Assembly (NCBI GenBank): GCA_025963485.1 | Contig: JAOQAO010000208.1 | Span: forward strand, 1-34,904 | DNA: 34,904 nucleotides | Source: Bacteroidota bacterium | GTDB lineage: Bacteria; Bacteroidota; Bacteroidia; Chitinophagales; LD1 | Direction of reading: 5' to 3' | Shown here: one piece after another, positions 27,235 to 34,904 of the stretch | Layout: the number at the start of each line of letters is the position of its first letter | How positions within the stretch are numbered: the first letter of the stretch is position 1 | Translations under genes and position numbers: made by a program | Notes under the pieces: generated by a model | Seen by the model: only the letters and a program-made list of their open reading frames with translations | Database searches by the model: none | What the model was told of the DNA's origin: nothing

Positions 27235-29406
27235 ATGAGATTCAAAAATATACTTCTTAGCCTTTGTTTTTTCTCTTCCTTTTTGCTCCAGGCGCAGACT
27301 GATTCCGGCGCTTCAGCTACGAAACTTGCTGAATTCTCTCTGGAGGAGCTGATGAATATTCCGATATACTCCGTATCAAAATCGGAAGAATCGTCATTTG
27401 ATGCTGCTCTTTCTGCTTCCGTAGTGACGCGGGAAGAGATAAAAAGAGCAGGTTGCACTACTATCATGGAGGCAATGCGGCTCGTACCGGGAGTCATAGT
27501 GCGCGAGCAGACCAATGGCAGCTATGATATACATATCAGGGGGCTGGACAATGTGCCTCCAAACCTCGGTTTGTACTTTTTCGGCAATTCCACCACACTG
27601 GTGATGATCGATGACCGGCCTGTTTATAATTACCTGCATGGAGGTACTTTTTGGGAGACCCTGCCCGTCGATCTGAATGATGTAGAAAAAATAGAAGTAG
27701 TGAGGGGGCCCTCCACGGCTATGTATGGCCCCAATGCCGAATCAGGTGTGATCAATATCATCACCCGCAGGCCTGAGAAGAAAGGATGGTATGCGGTAGC
27801 CAACGGCCAATATGGAAACTACAACACTGGTATCGCCAATGCGTCTTTTGGCTACAAGGTCAAAGATAAATTCAGTGCAGTTGTTTCGGGCAATTTTCAA
27901 AACAGGAACAGAACTCAATCTGATTATTATGATCCTGCCAGGGACCAATTTGAACCTCTTGATACCTTCATAAAGAATGACAGCGTCAGGAGCGCCCGGT
28001 ATCCCCATCCGGATATTGCCATGCGTAAGTATGGCTACAATATTTTCCTAAACTATAAGATCAATAAACATGCCTCTATCGATGTAGAGGGGGGCGGGCA
28101 ACACTCTGAGATACAGGATATTTTCGCATCCAACTTTTTGACAACTGCCCTCGCTACCAGCTACTATGGCAATCTCAAGGCGCAGGTGTATGGTGCCGAT
28201 CTGCAGGTCTCCTACCTGACCGGTACCCAGCAGCCACAGGCTGGCTTATATCAGGGCAAATGGGATTTCAATACGACAGATATAACGCTGGACTATCACA
28301 TCACACAGGTGAAGCATTTGGTCATTACGCCCGGCCTCAGCTACCGCCGCGCAGCCTATGATGACAGGAGGTATGTAAATGAAGCAACAAGGGAAGGGCT
28401 TTTCAATGGAGAGGTAGTGTCACAGACTTATGCAGCTTTTCTCCGCGCTGATGCCAGATTCTTCAAAGAAAAACTCCGCCTGATCGCTGCTGCCCGCATG
28501 GACAAATTCAACAAGCCTTCGAAGCTTTATTGGTCATGGCAGTTTGCCATGACGTATAAGGTGAGTGATAAACATATCCTGAGGATAGTTGAATCCCGGG
28601 CCAATAGGGCGCCTCTCTTTTTGGAATCTTATTACAATCTGTCCGTACCCTTCAATCTGCCCGGCCAGCCCGGCACGATTCAGTTATTGGGCGCCAACGA
28701 TATCAATCTGCTGACCACAGACATGCTCGAGATCGGCTATAGGGGCAAGCTGAGAGATAATCTGGAAATAGACCTGGAGGTATTCGGCACCAGTACAAAG
28801 AATTTTTCAAATGAAATATTTACGCGCATAGACTCCTCTGCTACCAGCAAAGACTATATCTATACTTTTACAAATATTCCACTTGTAGCCAGGCAGTTCG
28901 GGGCTACTATTTCTATTCATTATATAGTAGGTAAATTCCAGTTCAAGCCGTTCATCACCGTTCAGCGTACCACGCTTTTTAATTATTCACCTTACACCGT
29001 TTCACCTACGGCCCCTGTCTCTGTTTTCTTTGCTCCTTCTCCTGCTACGCAGAATATCAACTCCGGTATGGGTAAGCAGATGACACATATTGCCACGCCG
29101 ACAGTTTATGGAGGTGCCTATATCAACTATGCTATCACCTCTCATCTAAACGTCAATATCACTCCATATTTCATGTCCGCCAGCACACAACTCGAGGCGG
29201 CCAATCTCGTGGCGAAAAATGGAATAAATGGGGTCGAGAATATTAATCCGAAATTCATTATGGACGTGGTCGCTTCTTACACTTTCTTTAAGAAGCTGAC
29301 GCTATTTGCCAATTTCAAAAACTGCTTTAGTGATAAGACAAGAGAGTTTTTCAGGGGGGACATCCCGGGTTTCAAAGTATCGGGTGGTATTAGTTTCGAA
29401 TATTAA
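27235..29406 (+). CDS. TonB-dependent receptor
   Basis: Signal peptide; FSLEELMNIPIYSVSK; plug region VVTREEIKRAGCTTIMEAMRLVPGVIVRE…VEVVRGPSTAMYGPNAESGVINIITRRP; terminal aromatic residue. Confidence 0.95.
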   Translation: MRFKNILLSLCFFSSFLLQAQTDSGASATKLAEFSLEELMNIPIYSVSKSEESSFDAALSASVVTREEIKRAGCTTIMEAMRLVPGVIVREQTNGSYDIHIRGLDNVPPNLGLYFFGNSTTLVMIDDRPVYNYLHGGTFWETLPVDLNDVEKIEVVRGPSTAMYGPNAESGVINIITRRPEKKGWYAVANGQYGNYNTGIANASFGYKVKDKFSAVVSGNFQNRNRTQSDYYDPARDQFEPLDTFIKNDSVRSARYPHPDIAMRKYGYNIFLNYKINKHASIDVEGGGQHSEIQDIFASNFLTTALATSYYGNLKAQVYGADLQVSYLTGTQQPQAGLYQGKWDFNTTDITLDYHITQVKHLVITPGLSYRRAAYDDRRYVNEATREGLFNGEVVSQTYAAFLRADARFFKEKLRLIAAARMDKFNKPSKLYWSWQFAMTYKVSDKHILRIVESRANRAPLFLESYYNLSVPFNLPGQPGTIQLLGANDINLLTTDMLEIGYRGKLRDNLEIDLEVFGTSTKNFSNEIFTRIDSSATSKDYIYTFTNIPLVARQFGATISIHYIVGKFQFKPFITVQRTTLFNYSPYTVSPTAPVSVFFAPSPATQNINSGMGKQMTHIATPTVYGGAYINYAITSHLNVNITPYFMSASTQLEAANLVAKNGINGVENINPKFIMDVVASYTFFKKLTLFANFKNCFSDKTREFFRGDIPGFKVSGGISFEY

Positions 29407-29415
29407 GATGACTAA

Positions 29416-30000
29416 TTGAGCGAAGTGAGGGGATGGATACATAAAAGAGCGGAACGAAAGTTCCACTTCGGCAAGAAGGTTCAGATAGCTGTCTCTCTCT
29501 TTCTGCTATTATTATTGTCGTGCTCATTCGCTACTCCCGCTCAGGAGGAGGATGAAGAATATAACCTCAAGGCCGCCTTTATATACAAGTTTACCAACTA
29601 TATTGAATGGGGGGCGCCGTCATCCGACCATGAATTTGTCATTGGCATCGTGGGATCTTCTCCTATCAGTAAGCAGCTGATAGAGATCGCGAAAACAAAA
29701 ACTGTAAAAAACAAAAAGATAGTCATTCGCCAATTTAATAAGCTGGAAGATATTGGACCCTGCCAGATCCTGTTTATTCCGCAAAAAACACCGATCCGCC
29801 TGGATGATATACTGGCTAAGACAGCAGGGAAAGGCACTCTCATCATAAGTGAGAAGGCTGGATATGCTAAAAAAGGGACGGGTATTAATTTTATTGAAGT
29901 GGATAATAACCTCAAGTTTGAGGCTAATGCCAAAGGCATAAGTGCCGCCGGGCTGAAGGCTAGTTCACAATTATTAAAACTAGCAATCATAGTAGACTAA
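29416..30000 (+). CDS. YfiR family protein (DUF4154), periplasmic; start codon uncertain (TTG in track)
   Basis: EYNLKAAFIYKFTNYIEWG…FVIGIVGSSPISKQL…GKGTLIISEKAGYAKKGTGINFIEVDNNLKFEANAKGISAAGLKASSQLLKLA. Confidence 0.92.
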   Translation: MSEVRGWIHKRAERKFHFGKKVQIAVSLFLLLLLSCSFATPAQEEDEEYNLKAAFIYKFTNYIEWGAPSSDHEFVIGIVGSSPISKQLIEIAKTKTVKNKKIVIRQFNKLEDIGPCQILFIPQKTPIRLDDILAKTAGKGTLIISEKAGYAKKGTGINFIEVDNNLKFEANAKGISAAGLKASSQLLKLAIIVD

Positions 30001-30004
30001 CAAT

Positions 30005-31459
30005 ATGGCTGAAGTTAAAGACATATCGATCCGGAAAAGGCTGATCATGATTCAGGTAGCCACTGCTTTTATAGCTGTGCTGATATGCTGCACGATCTAT
30101 GTGTTCAATAATATCAAATTATTTAAAGACACTTCCGTATCGAGTAAAAACTCTATCGCAGAGATCGTAGGGATCAATGCGGCGCCGACCATTCAGTTTC
30201 TTGATAATGATGCTGCAAAGGAAATGCTGCAGAAACTAAAGAGCAATCCTTCCATTTTAAATGCGACCATCATAGACAAGGATGGGAAAGAGTTCGCCCG
30301 GTATGATAAGCAAGGGGAAAAGGAATTCCTCTTTCCTGCCACTGGCAAAGAAATGCAGACTCAGAAAGGATTGGGCAAGACCTTTCTGGTGAGTTACCGT
30401 ATCGTAGATAAGGATTTCCTTGGCACTGTTATTCTCAGGGCTGAACTGACGGGATATACGGATATTATCCTGAGTTATGTGAAAATTGCCTTGTTGATCT
30501 TACTCGCGAGTTTGGTTGTAGCACTTATTATTTCCACGCTGTTTCAGCGGACGATCACGGACCGTCTTTTATCACTCGTCAATACTACCAAGGAAGTAGC
30601 CAGGACCGGCAACTATTCCAGCAGGGCACCGATCAGTGGCAATGATGAAATAGGCGTACTGTCAGTGGCATTTAATGATATGCTCGATCAGATAGAGCAT
30701 ACAAAAAAGGACCTCGATGAAACCAATGCTGAACTGGAGGATCGGGTAAGCAAACGTACCGAGCAACTCGAACTGGCAAATAAGGAGCTCGAAGCATTCT
30801 CCTATTCTGTCTCCCATGACCTTCGCGCACCGGTGCGGGCGATCAATGGTTTTGCGCAAATACTCATGGAGGATTATGGATCAAAATTAGATGCCGAGGC
30901 CACGCGCATCACGGGTACTATTTTAAAAAATGCCAAGAAGATGGGCCAGCTCATAGATGATCTGCTTGCTTTTTCGCATCTCGGCAGACAGGACCTGGCC
31001 AAAAGAAACGTTTCTATGAAGGAGATGGTAGTAGGTATTTGTGAAGACTTGAACAACGAACCCCGTCGCACTTCCACCACCGAGTTTAAGATCGGTGAGC
31101 TTCCGCTTGCTTATTGCGACCCCGTCACTTTGAGGCAGGTCTGGACCAATCTGATCTCAAATGCTGTCAAATATTCGAAGCTAAAGGAAAAACCTGTCGT
31201 CGAGATAGGCGCCGAGACAAAAGGAGATGAGATCATCTATTATGTCAAAGACAATGGCGATGGCTTTGATATGAAATATGTAAATAAGCTCTTTGGGGTA
31301 TTCCAGCGCTTGCATACCGATGGCAAATTCGAAGGTACCGGAGTGGGACTTGCTATCGTCCATCGTGTCATCTCCAAGCATGGCGGCAGAGTGTGGGCAG
31401 AGGGCAAAGTAGGAGAGGGGGCAACATTTTATTTTTCTTTAAACAGGCACTTAAACTAA
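30005..31459 (+). CDS. Sensor histidine kinase: TM-CHASE8-like-TM-HAMP-HisKA-HATPase
   Basis: SIRKRLIMIQVATAFIAVLICC TM1; AEIVGINAAPTIQFLDNDAAKEMLQKLKSNPSILNATIIDKDGKEFARY; HAMP; YSVSHDLRAPVRAINGFAQIL; GTGVGLAIVHRVI. Confidence 0.93.
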   Translation: MAEVKDISIRKRLIMIQVATAFIAVLICCTIYVFNNIKLFKDTSVSSKNSIAEIVGINAAPTIQFLDNDAAKEMLQKLKSNPSILNATIIDKDGKEFARYDKQGEKEFLFPATGKEMQTQKGLGKTFLVSYRIVDKDFLGTVILRAELTGYTDIILSYVKIALLILLASLVVALIISTLFQRTITDRLLSLVNTTKEVARTGNYSSRAPISGNDEIGVLSVAFNDMLDQIEHTKKDLDETNAELEDRVSKRTEQLELANKELEAFSYSVSHDLRAPVRAINGFAQILMEDYGSKLDAEATRITGTILKNAKKMGQLIDDLLAFSHLGRQDLAKRNVSMKEMVVGICEDLNNEPRRTSTTEFKIGELPLAYCDPVTLRQVWTNLISNAVKYSKLKEKPVVEIGAETKGDEIIYYVKDNGDGFDMKYVNKLFGVFQRLHTDGKFEGTGVGLAIVHRVISKHGGRVWAEGKVGEGATFYFSLNRHLN

Positions 31460-31465
31460 CAAAAA

Positions 31466-31912
31466 ATGAATAGTATGATCCAGGGAGTCGAGATCCTTTT
31501 AGTAGAGGACAATGAAAATGATGCAGAACTAACTATTCGTGCCTTGAAAAAAAATAACCTGGCCAATGGCCTTCTGCATCTCTCGGATGGTGAAAAGGCG
31601 CTGAACTTTATTTTTGGCGAAGGGGAATATGCCGGGAGGCATATCGAAGAGCGACCCCGGGTAATAGTACTGGATATCAACATGCCCAGGGTAGGAGGCA
31701 TCGAGGTGTTGGAGAGATTGAAATCGGATGAGCGGACCAAACTCATACCGGTCATCGTACTCACTTCGTCCAAAGAGAGCCCCGATGTACACAGATGCTA
31801 TGAACTGGGAGTAAACAGCTATGTAGTGAAACCAGTAGAATTTGAAGATTTCTTCAAAGCGATCGCATCTCTCGGATTCTTCTGGATGATAGTGAACCAG
31901 CCACCGGCGTGA
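31466..31912 (+). CDS. Response regulator, single REC (Rcp1-like)
   Basis: ILLVEDNENDAELTIRALKKNNL…RVIVLDINMPRVGGIEVLERLKSDE…VIVLTSSKE…YVVKPVEF. Confidence 0.94.
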   Translation: MNSMIQGVEILLVEDNENDAELTIRALKKNNLANGLLHLSDGEKALNFIFGEGEYAGRHIEERPRVIVLDINMPRVGGIEVLERLKSDERTKLIPVIVLTSSKESPDVHRCYELGVNSYVVKPVEFEDFFKAIASLGFFWMIVNQPPA

Positions 31913-31918
31913 CGATCC

Positions 31919-32566
31919 CTACTTTTTCAATAGCTTAAATGCATGGGTCCACTGATTGCTCAGGAATCCGGGTATACACCAAAGCATGCACAATGGCTCA
32001 ATAGCACGGGCTGCCTCCACTTTGCCCATATCCTCTGTTTCATAGCCAAAGAAGTCCAGTATCTCTGTGACCTCTGCCTTGGCTCCTTCATTATTACCGC
32101 ATATAAACATAGTAGGCTTGCCTCCTATAAACTCAGGATTGACCATCACGGCATTTCCCACAGAGTTGAAGGCTTTTACAAAGTGTGCATCGGGATACTC
32201 TTTCTGCAACTCTTCCATCAGAGACGAGTTGGGTGAAGTGAAATATGATAGCACTCCATTAACCGGAGGAGCCGTACCGATCGGGTTTGTCGTATCTATG
32301 ATAGTCTTGCCGTCCAGGTGCTTCTGCTCAGCCAGGGCCAGCGCTTCCTTAGCGGCTGTGCCTTTGACTGTCAGTACCAGGATGTCCCCGAAAAAGGCCG
32401 CGCTTGAAAAGGAGCCTACTGAGCCATTTTCTCCGGCCTGAGCTAGCCAGTTATCCAGTTTCGATGTATCGCGGCTACCGAGGCGCACCTGGTATCCATG
32501 TTTGATAAAACCATTCCCCAGGGCTTTTGCGACTGCTCCTGATCCTATGATGCCTATCTTTTTCAT
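31919..32566 (-). CDS. NADPH-dependent F420 reductase-like / NAD(P)-binding oxidoreductase
   Basis: KKIGIIGSGAVAKALGNGFIKHGYQVRLGSRD Rossmann; DTTNPIG; KAFNSVGNAVMVNPEF. Confidence 0.9.
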   Translation of the reverse strand: MKKIGIIGSGAVAKALGNGFIKHGYQVRLGSRDTSKLDNWLAQAGENGSVGSFSSAAFFGDILVLTVKGTAAKEALALAEQKHLDGKTIIDTTNPIGTAPPVNGVLSYFTSPNSSLMEELQKEYPDAHFVKAFNSVGNAVMVNPEFIGGKPTMFICGNNEGAKAEVTEILDFFGYETEDMGKVEAARAIEPLCMLWCIPGFLSNQWTHAFKLLKK

Positions 32567-32783
32567 GATTTTTATGTTTTGGGTTTAATATGATGTCGTG
32601 CGGGAAAGGCTGATTATTTCATTTCCTACAGGGAAAATGCAAAAATAATGCCCGTGCAAGCCTCCAAGCAGCCCTTAATGTATCCTTTTACACAATATAT
32701 CCTCTTCAAGGCCGTTCTAAAATGAAAATTATCGCATTGATAATCATATAGGTTACATGAGATATGCTTTTTTTTGAAAAGAT

Positions 32784-32816
32784 ACCTTGACAAAAGTGTA
32801 ACCTAAATCTATCTTG
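32784..32816 (+). promoter_or_regulatory. Promoter of small secreted protein B
   Basis: accTTGacaaaagtgtaacctaaatcTATCTTG; near-identical to 20502-20534. Confidence 0.7.
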
Positions 32817-32847
32817 ATACTATAACAACAACGAAAAACGATAAGTT

Positions 32848-33117
32848 ATGAAAAGCCTCCTGATAATAGCACTTACACTGATCACCTTCGCTACCGCAAA
32901 TGCTCAGACTCCAGCTGCTAAAGAAACAACAAAGGCTACTATCACCAACGTATCAAACGCTACGGATGTACAGGCTCCGGTAGCTGCTCCAGCTACAGAA
33001 GAGCAAACTCCGACTAACGACGCTACTGCAGGAAGCGCTCCAAACGTATCCGCTAACTATGTAGGAACAAACGACCTGAACCTCCTTCTTCTTCGTCAAG
33101 GTGTAAAAAAGGCTTAA
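32848..33117 (+). CDS. Small secreted protein B (89 aa), paralogue of 20560-20775
   Basis: Signal peptide MKSLLIIALTLITFATANA; A/T/P/E-rich linker; C-term NYVGTNDLNLLLLRQGVKKA. Confidence 0.85.
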   Translation: MKSLLIIALTLITFATANAQTPAAKETTKATITNVSNATDVQAPVAAPATEEQTPTNDATAGSAPNVSANYVGTNDLNLLLLRQGVKKA

Positions 33118-33150
33118 TAAGCCATCAAGATATAGCCAACCCCTATTTAG

Positions 33151-33178
33151 GCCACGATATGAAGATCGTGGCTTTTTT
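33151..33178 (+). terminator. Rho-independent terminator
   Basis: GCCACGAT-ATGAAG-ATCGTGGC-TTTTTT. Confidence 0.9.
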
Positions 33179-33330
33179 GTTTTTGGGACAACGCTTATTT
33201 GTGGCTGGTTTCCCTAAATTGATGAATATCAATGTTGTCACATAGGTCTTTTAACAAAATCGTTTACCACCGCTTACAACCATAGTTGTATCTTGCCTCG
33301 TCTCAGAAATACACAATCCATAATTAACAC

Positions 33331-34904
33331 ATGAATAGACCATTACACTTCCGGAAACTCCCCACCCTTAGATATTGTCGTAACCTATTCTTCTTTTCAC
33401 TGATCCTGCTCTTTTCCACCTCAGCACGTGCATCTTGCAATGCGGGATGGACTTATAGTATTCACGGAGATACAGTATTCCTGCAGAGCGCGGACACGGC
33501 ATCTACCAATCATCACTATTGGAGTTTCAACGGTGTCTTCAATACGAGCAATCAAACTACGCTCTATCATGTTTATCCCAATTATGGTACTTACCATATT
33601 TGCCAGTATGTATATACAGTAGGAGGGAGCTGTTCTGATTCTCTTTGCCAGGATATTACGATCCAGGCCACTACCCCTCCCTGCAATCTGAATACATCAT
33701 GGACCTATACCATTCACGGCGATTCTCTTTTTGTCACAGCATCAGATACCAACAGGCTCAATCATCACTATTGGACTTTTGGCAGTACTACATCCACATC
33801 CAATAGTCTGACAGCGACATTTGTATTTCCTCAGCAGGGTATCTACCGGGTATGCCTGCACGAGTATACCCCTCAGACCAATTGCGTGGATTCCTTTTGC
33901 CAGAATATCACCTACACCGGCGCAGGTACCACCTGCCACCTCAACACTGCCTGGACCTATACGACGCATGGCGATACGGTCTATGTCACAGCAGCCGATA
34001 CCAATTCTGCCAATCATCACTATTGGACATTTGGCTCATATACCAATACCGCTAATAGCCTCACAGCTTCTTATGTCTTTCCTCAGCCAGGTACATACCG
34101 TGTGTGCCTGCATGAATATACCCCCGGCGGTAGCTGCGCAGATTCACTTTGCCAATATGTGACCGTCCAGAGCACCACCCCATGCAACGTTACAGCTGCC
34201 TGGCAGTCACTAGTCCATGGCGACACTGTTACTTTTTATGCTGTTGTCAATAATAATACGACAACGCATTATTACTGGAACTTCGGCGATGGCAGTGCGT
34301 ATGGCACAGGCACTCAGCCTACGCATGTTTACGCTACTGCGGGCACTTACCATGTCTGTCTTTATGAATACATTCCCAATACGACCTGTGCTGATTCTTC
34401 TTGTCATGATGTGACAGTCACTACTGTCCCATGCCATGTGAGCGCAGCCTGGACCTATACCATTCATGGCGATACCGTATTCCTCCACAGCACAGATACC
34501 AGCTCTATCAATAACCACTATTGGACATTTGGGAGCGGTACCACCTATGCGAGTGGCGTTTCGGTATACCACGTTTTCCCCAATTATGGTGTAAATCGCA
34601 TATGCCTGCATGTATATACTCCAGGCACTTCGTGCAATGACTCATCGTGTAATGTGATCACACTGCCTTATCCTTGCCACATATCTGCGGCATGGACATA
34701 CTCTGCCTCTGGCAATGTCTATCATTTCTATGCCGCTGATACCAGTACCAATGTTCAGCGCGTTTGGACATTTGGCGATGGCAGCTCAGGCTCAGGGACC
34801 AATCCCGTTCATACCTATACGACTGCCGGTACATACCATGTATGCCTCAGATCTTATGGTATAGGTAGCAATTGTGTAGATTCATTCTGTAGTACGATCA
34901 CGGT
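33331..34904 (+). CDS. Secreted PKD-repeat protein, 3' truncated by the window end
   Basis: Translated codon by codon from ATG 33331 with no stop to the window end; signal-like N-terminus MNRPLHFRKLPTLRYCRNLFFFSLILLFSTSARA; six repeats with WTFGxG/WNFGDG and GTYHVCL. Absent from the ORF track because it has no stop. Confidence 0.9.
   Translation, partial: MNRPLHFRKLPTLRYCRNLFFFSLILLFSTSARASCNAGWTYSIHGDTVFLQSADTASTNHHYWSFNGVFNTSNQTTLYHVYPNYGTYHICQYVYTVGGSCSDSLCQDITIQATTPPCNLNTSWTYTIHGDSLFVTASDTNRLNHHYWTFGSTTSTSNSLTATFVFPQQGIYRVCLHEYTPQTNCVDSFCQNITYTGAGTTCHLNTAWTYTTHGDTVYVTAADTNSANHHYWTFGSYTNTANSLTASYVFPQPGTYRVCLHEYTPGGSCADSLCQYVTVQSTTPCNVTAAWQSLVHGDTVTFYAVVNNNTTTHYYWNFGDGSAYGTGTQPTHVYATAGTYHVCLYEYIPNTTCADSSCHDVTVTTVPCHVSAAWTYTIHGDTVFLHSTDTSSINNHYWTFGSGTTYASGVSVYHVFPNYGVNRICLHVYTPGTSCNDSSCNVITLPYPCHISAAWTYSASGNVYHFYAADTSTNVQRVWTFGDGSSGSGTNPVHTYTTAGTYHVCLRSYGIGSNCVDSFCSTIT
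33436..34904 (+). repeat. Six tandem ~81-84 aa Cys-containing PKD-like repeats
   Basis: Unit starts (Cys codon) at 33436, 33682, 33934, 34183, 34432 and 34675; periods 246, 252, 249, 249, 243 nt. Confidence 0.9.

Noticed and set aside
29451-29464. GGAAC-GAAA-GTTCC hairpin at the start of the YfiR ORF
   Set aside because: Only a 5-bp stem; may matter for the unclear start codon, but too short to claim function.
33821-34162. 113-aa ORF and other short ORFs in 33428-34611
   Set aside because: Out-of-frame by-products of the PKD-repeat frame starting at 33331.
33436-34904. Regular ~250-bp periodicity considered as a CRISPR-like or satellite array
   Set aside because: Units are in-frame protein repeats with PKD-like motifs, far longer than CRISPR repeats and without spacers.

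Overview
This 34.9 kb window looks chromosomal and Bacteroidetes-like: T9SS C-terminal sorting domains, a BT_3928/DoxX-family protein, DUF1599, a TonB-dependent receptor and TAnnTTTG-type promoters. The left half holds a small type II toxin-antitoxin pair, folP (minus strand), a DUF1599/GNAT/DoxX run, an orphan OppB/DppB-like permease bracketed by two 56-bp double-hairpin direct repeats, aroK, a PyrR-like phosphoribosyltransferase, a 2TM protein, an M1 aminopeptidase, a very large T9SS-exported repeat protein, a flavin reductase-like gene, an M43 (cytophagalysin-like) T9SS metalloprotease, and a divergent oxyR/catalase pair. The right half is a signalling island in two apparent operons. The first is CheR, CheB, a CHASE3-GAF hybrid kinase with three REC domains, and a REC-kinase. 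The second is a TonB-dependent receptor, YfiR, a CHASE8-HAMP kinase, and an Rcp1-like response regulator. After these come an F420/NADP-type oxidoreductase and a PKD-repeat protein that runs off the window and is absent from the ORF track. The most novel-looking observations are: (1) two unlinked copies of a cassette encoding tiny secreted proteins with a conserved C-terminal motif (VGTxxLxLxLxRxGVKKA), a near-identical 33-bp promoter segment and matching terminators; (2) the 56-bp double-hairpin repeats that bracket one gene and sit immediately 5' of two start codons; (3) a predicted YfiR-to-CHASE8-kinase module; (4) CheR/CheB with no MCP, CheA or CheW in the window; (5) an unlisted 33-aa membrane sORF after catalase; (6) a shared motif upstream of both signalling operons. 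All calls come from reading the sequence; no searches or folding programs were run.
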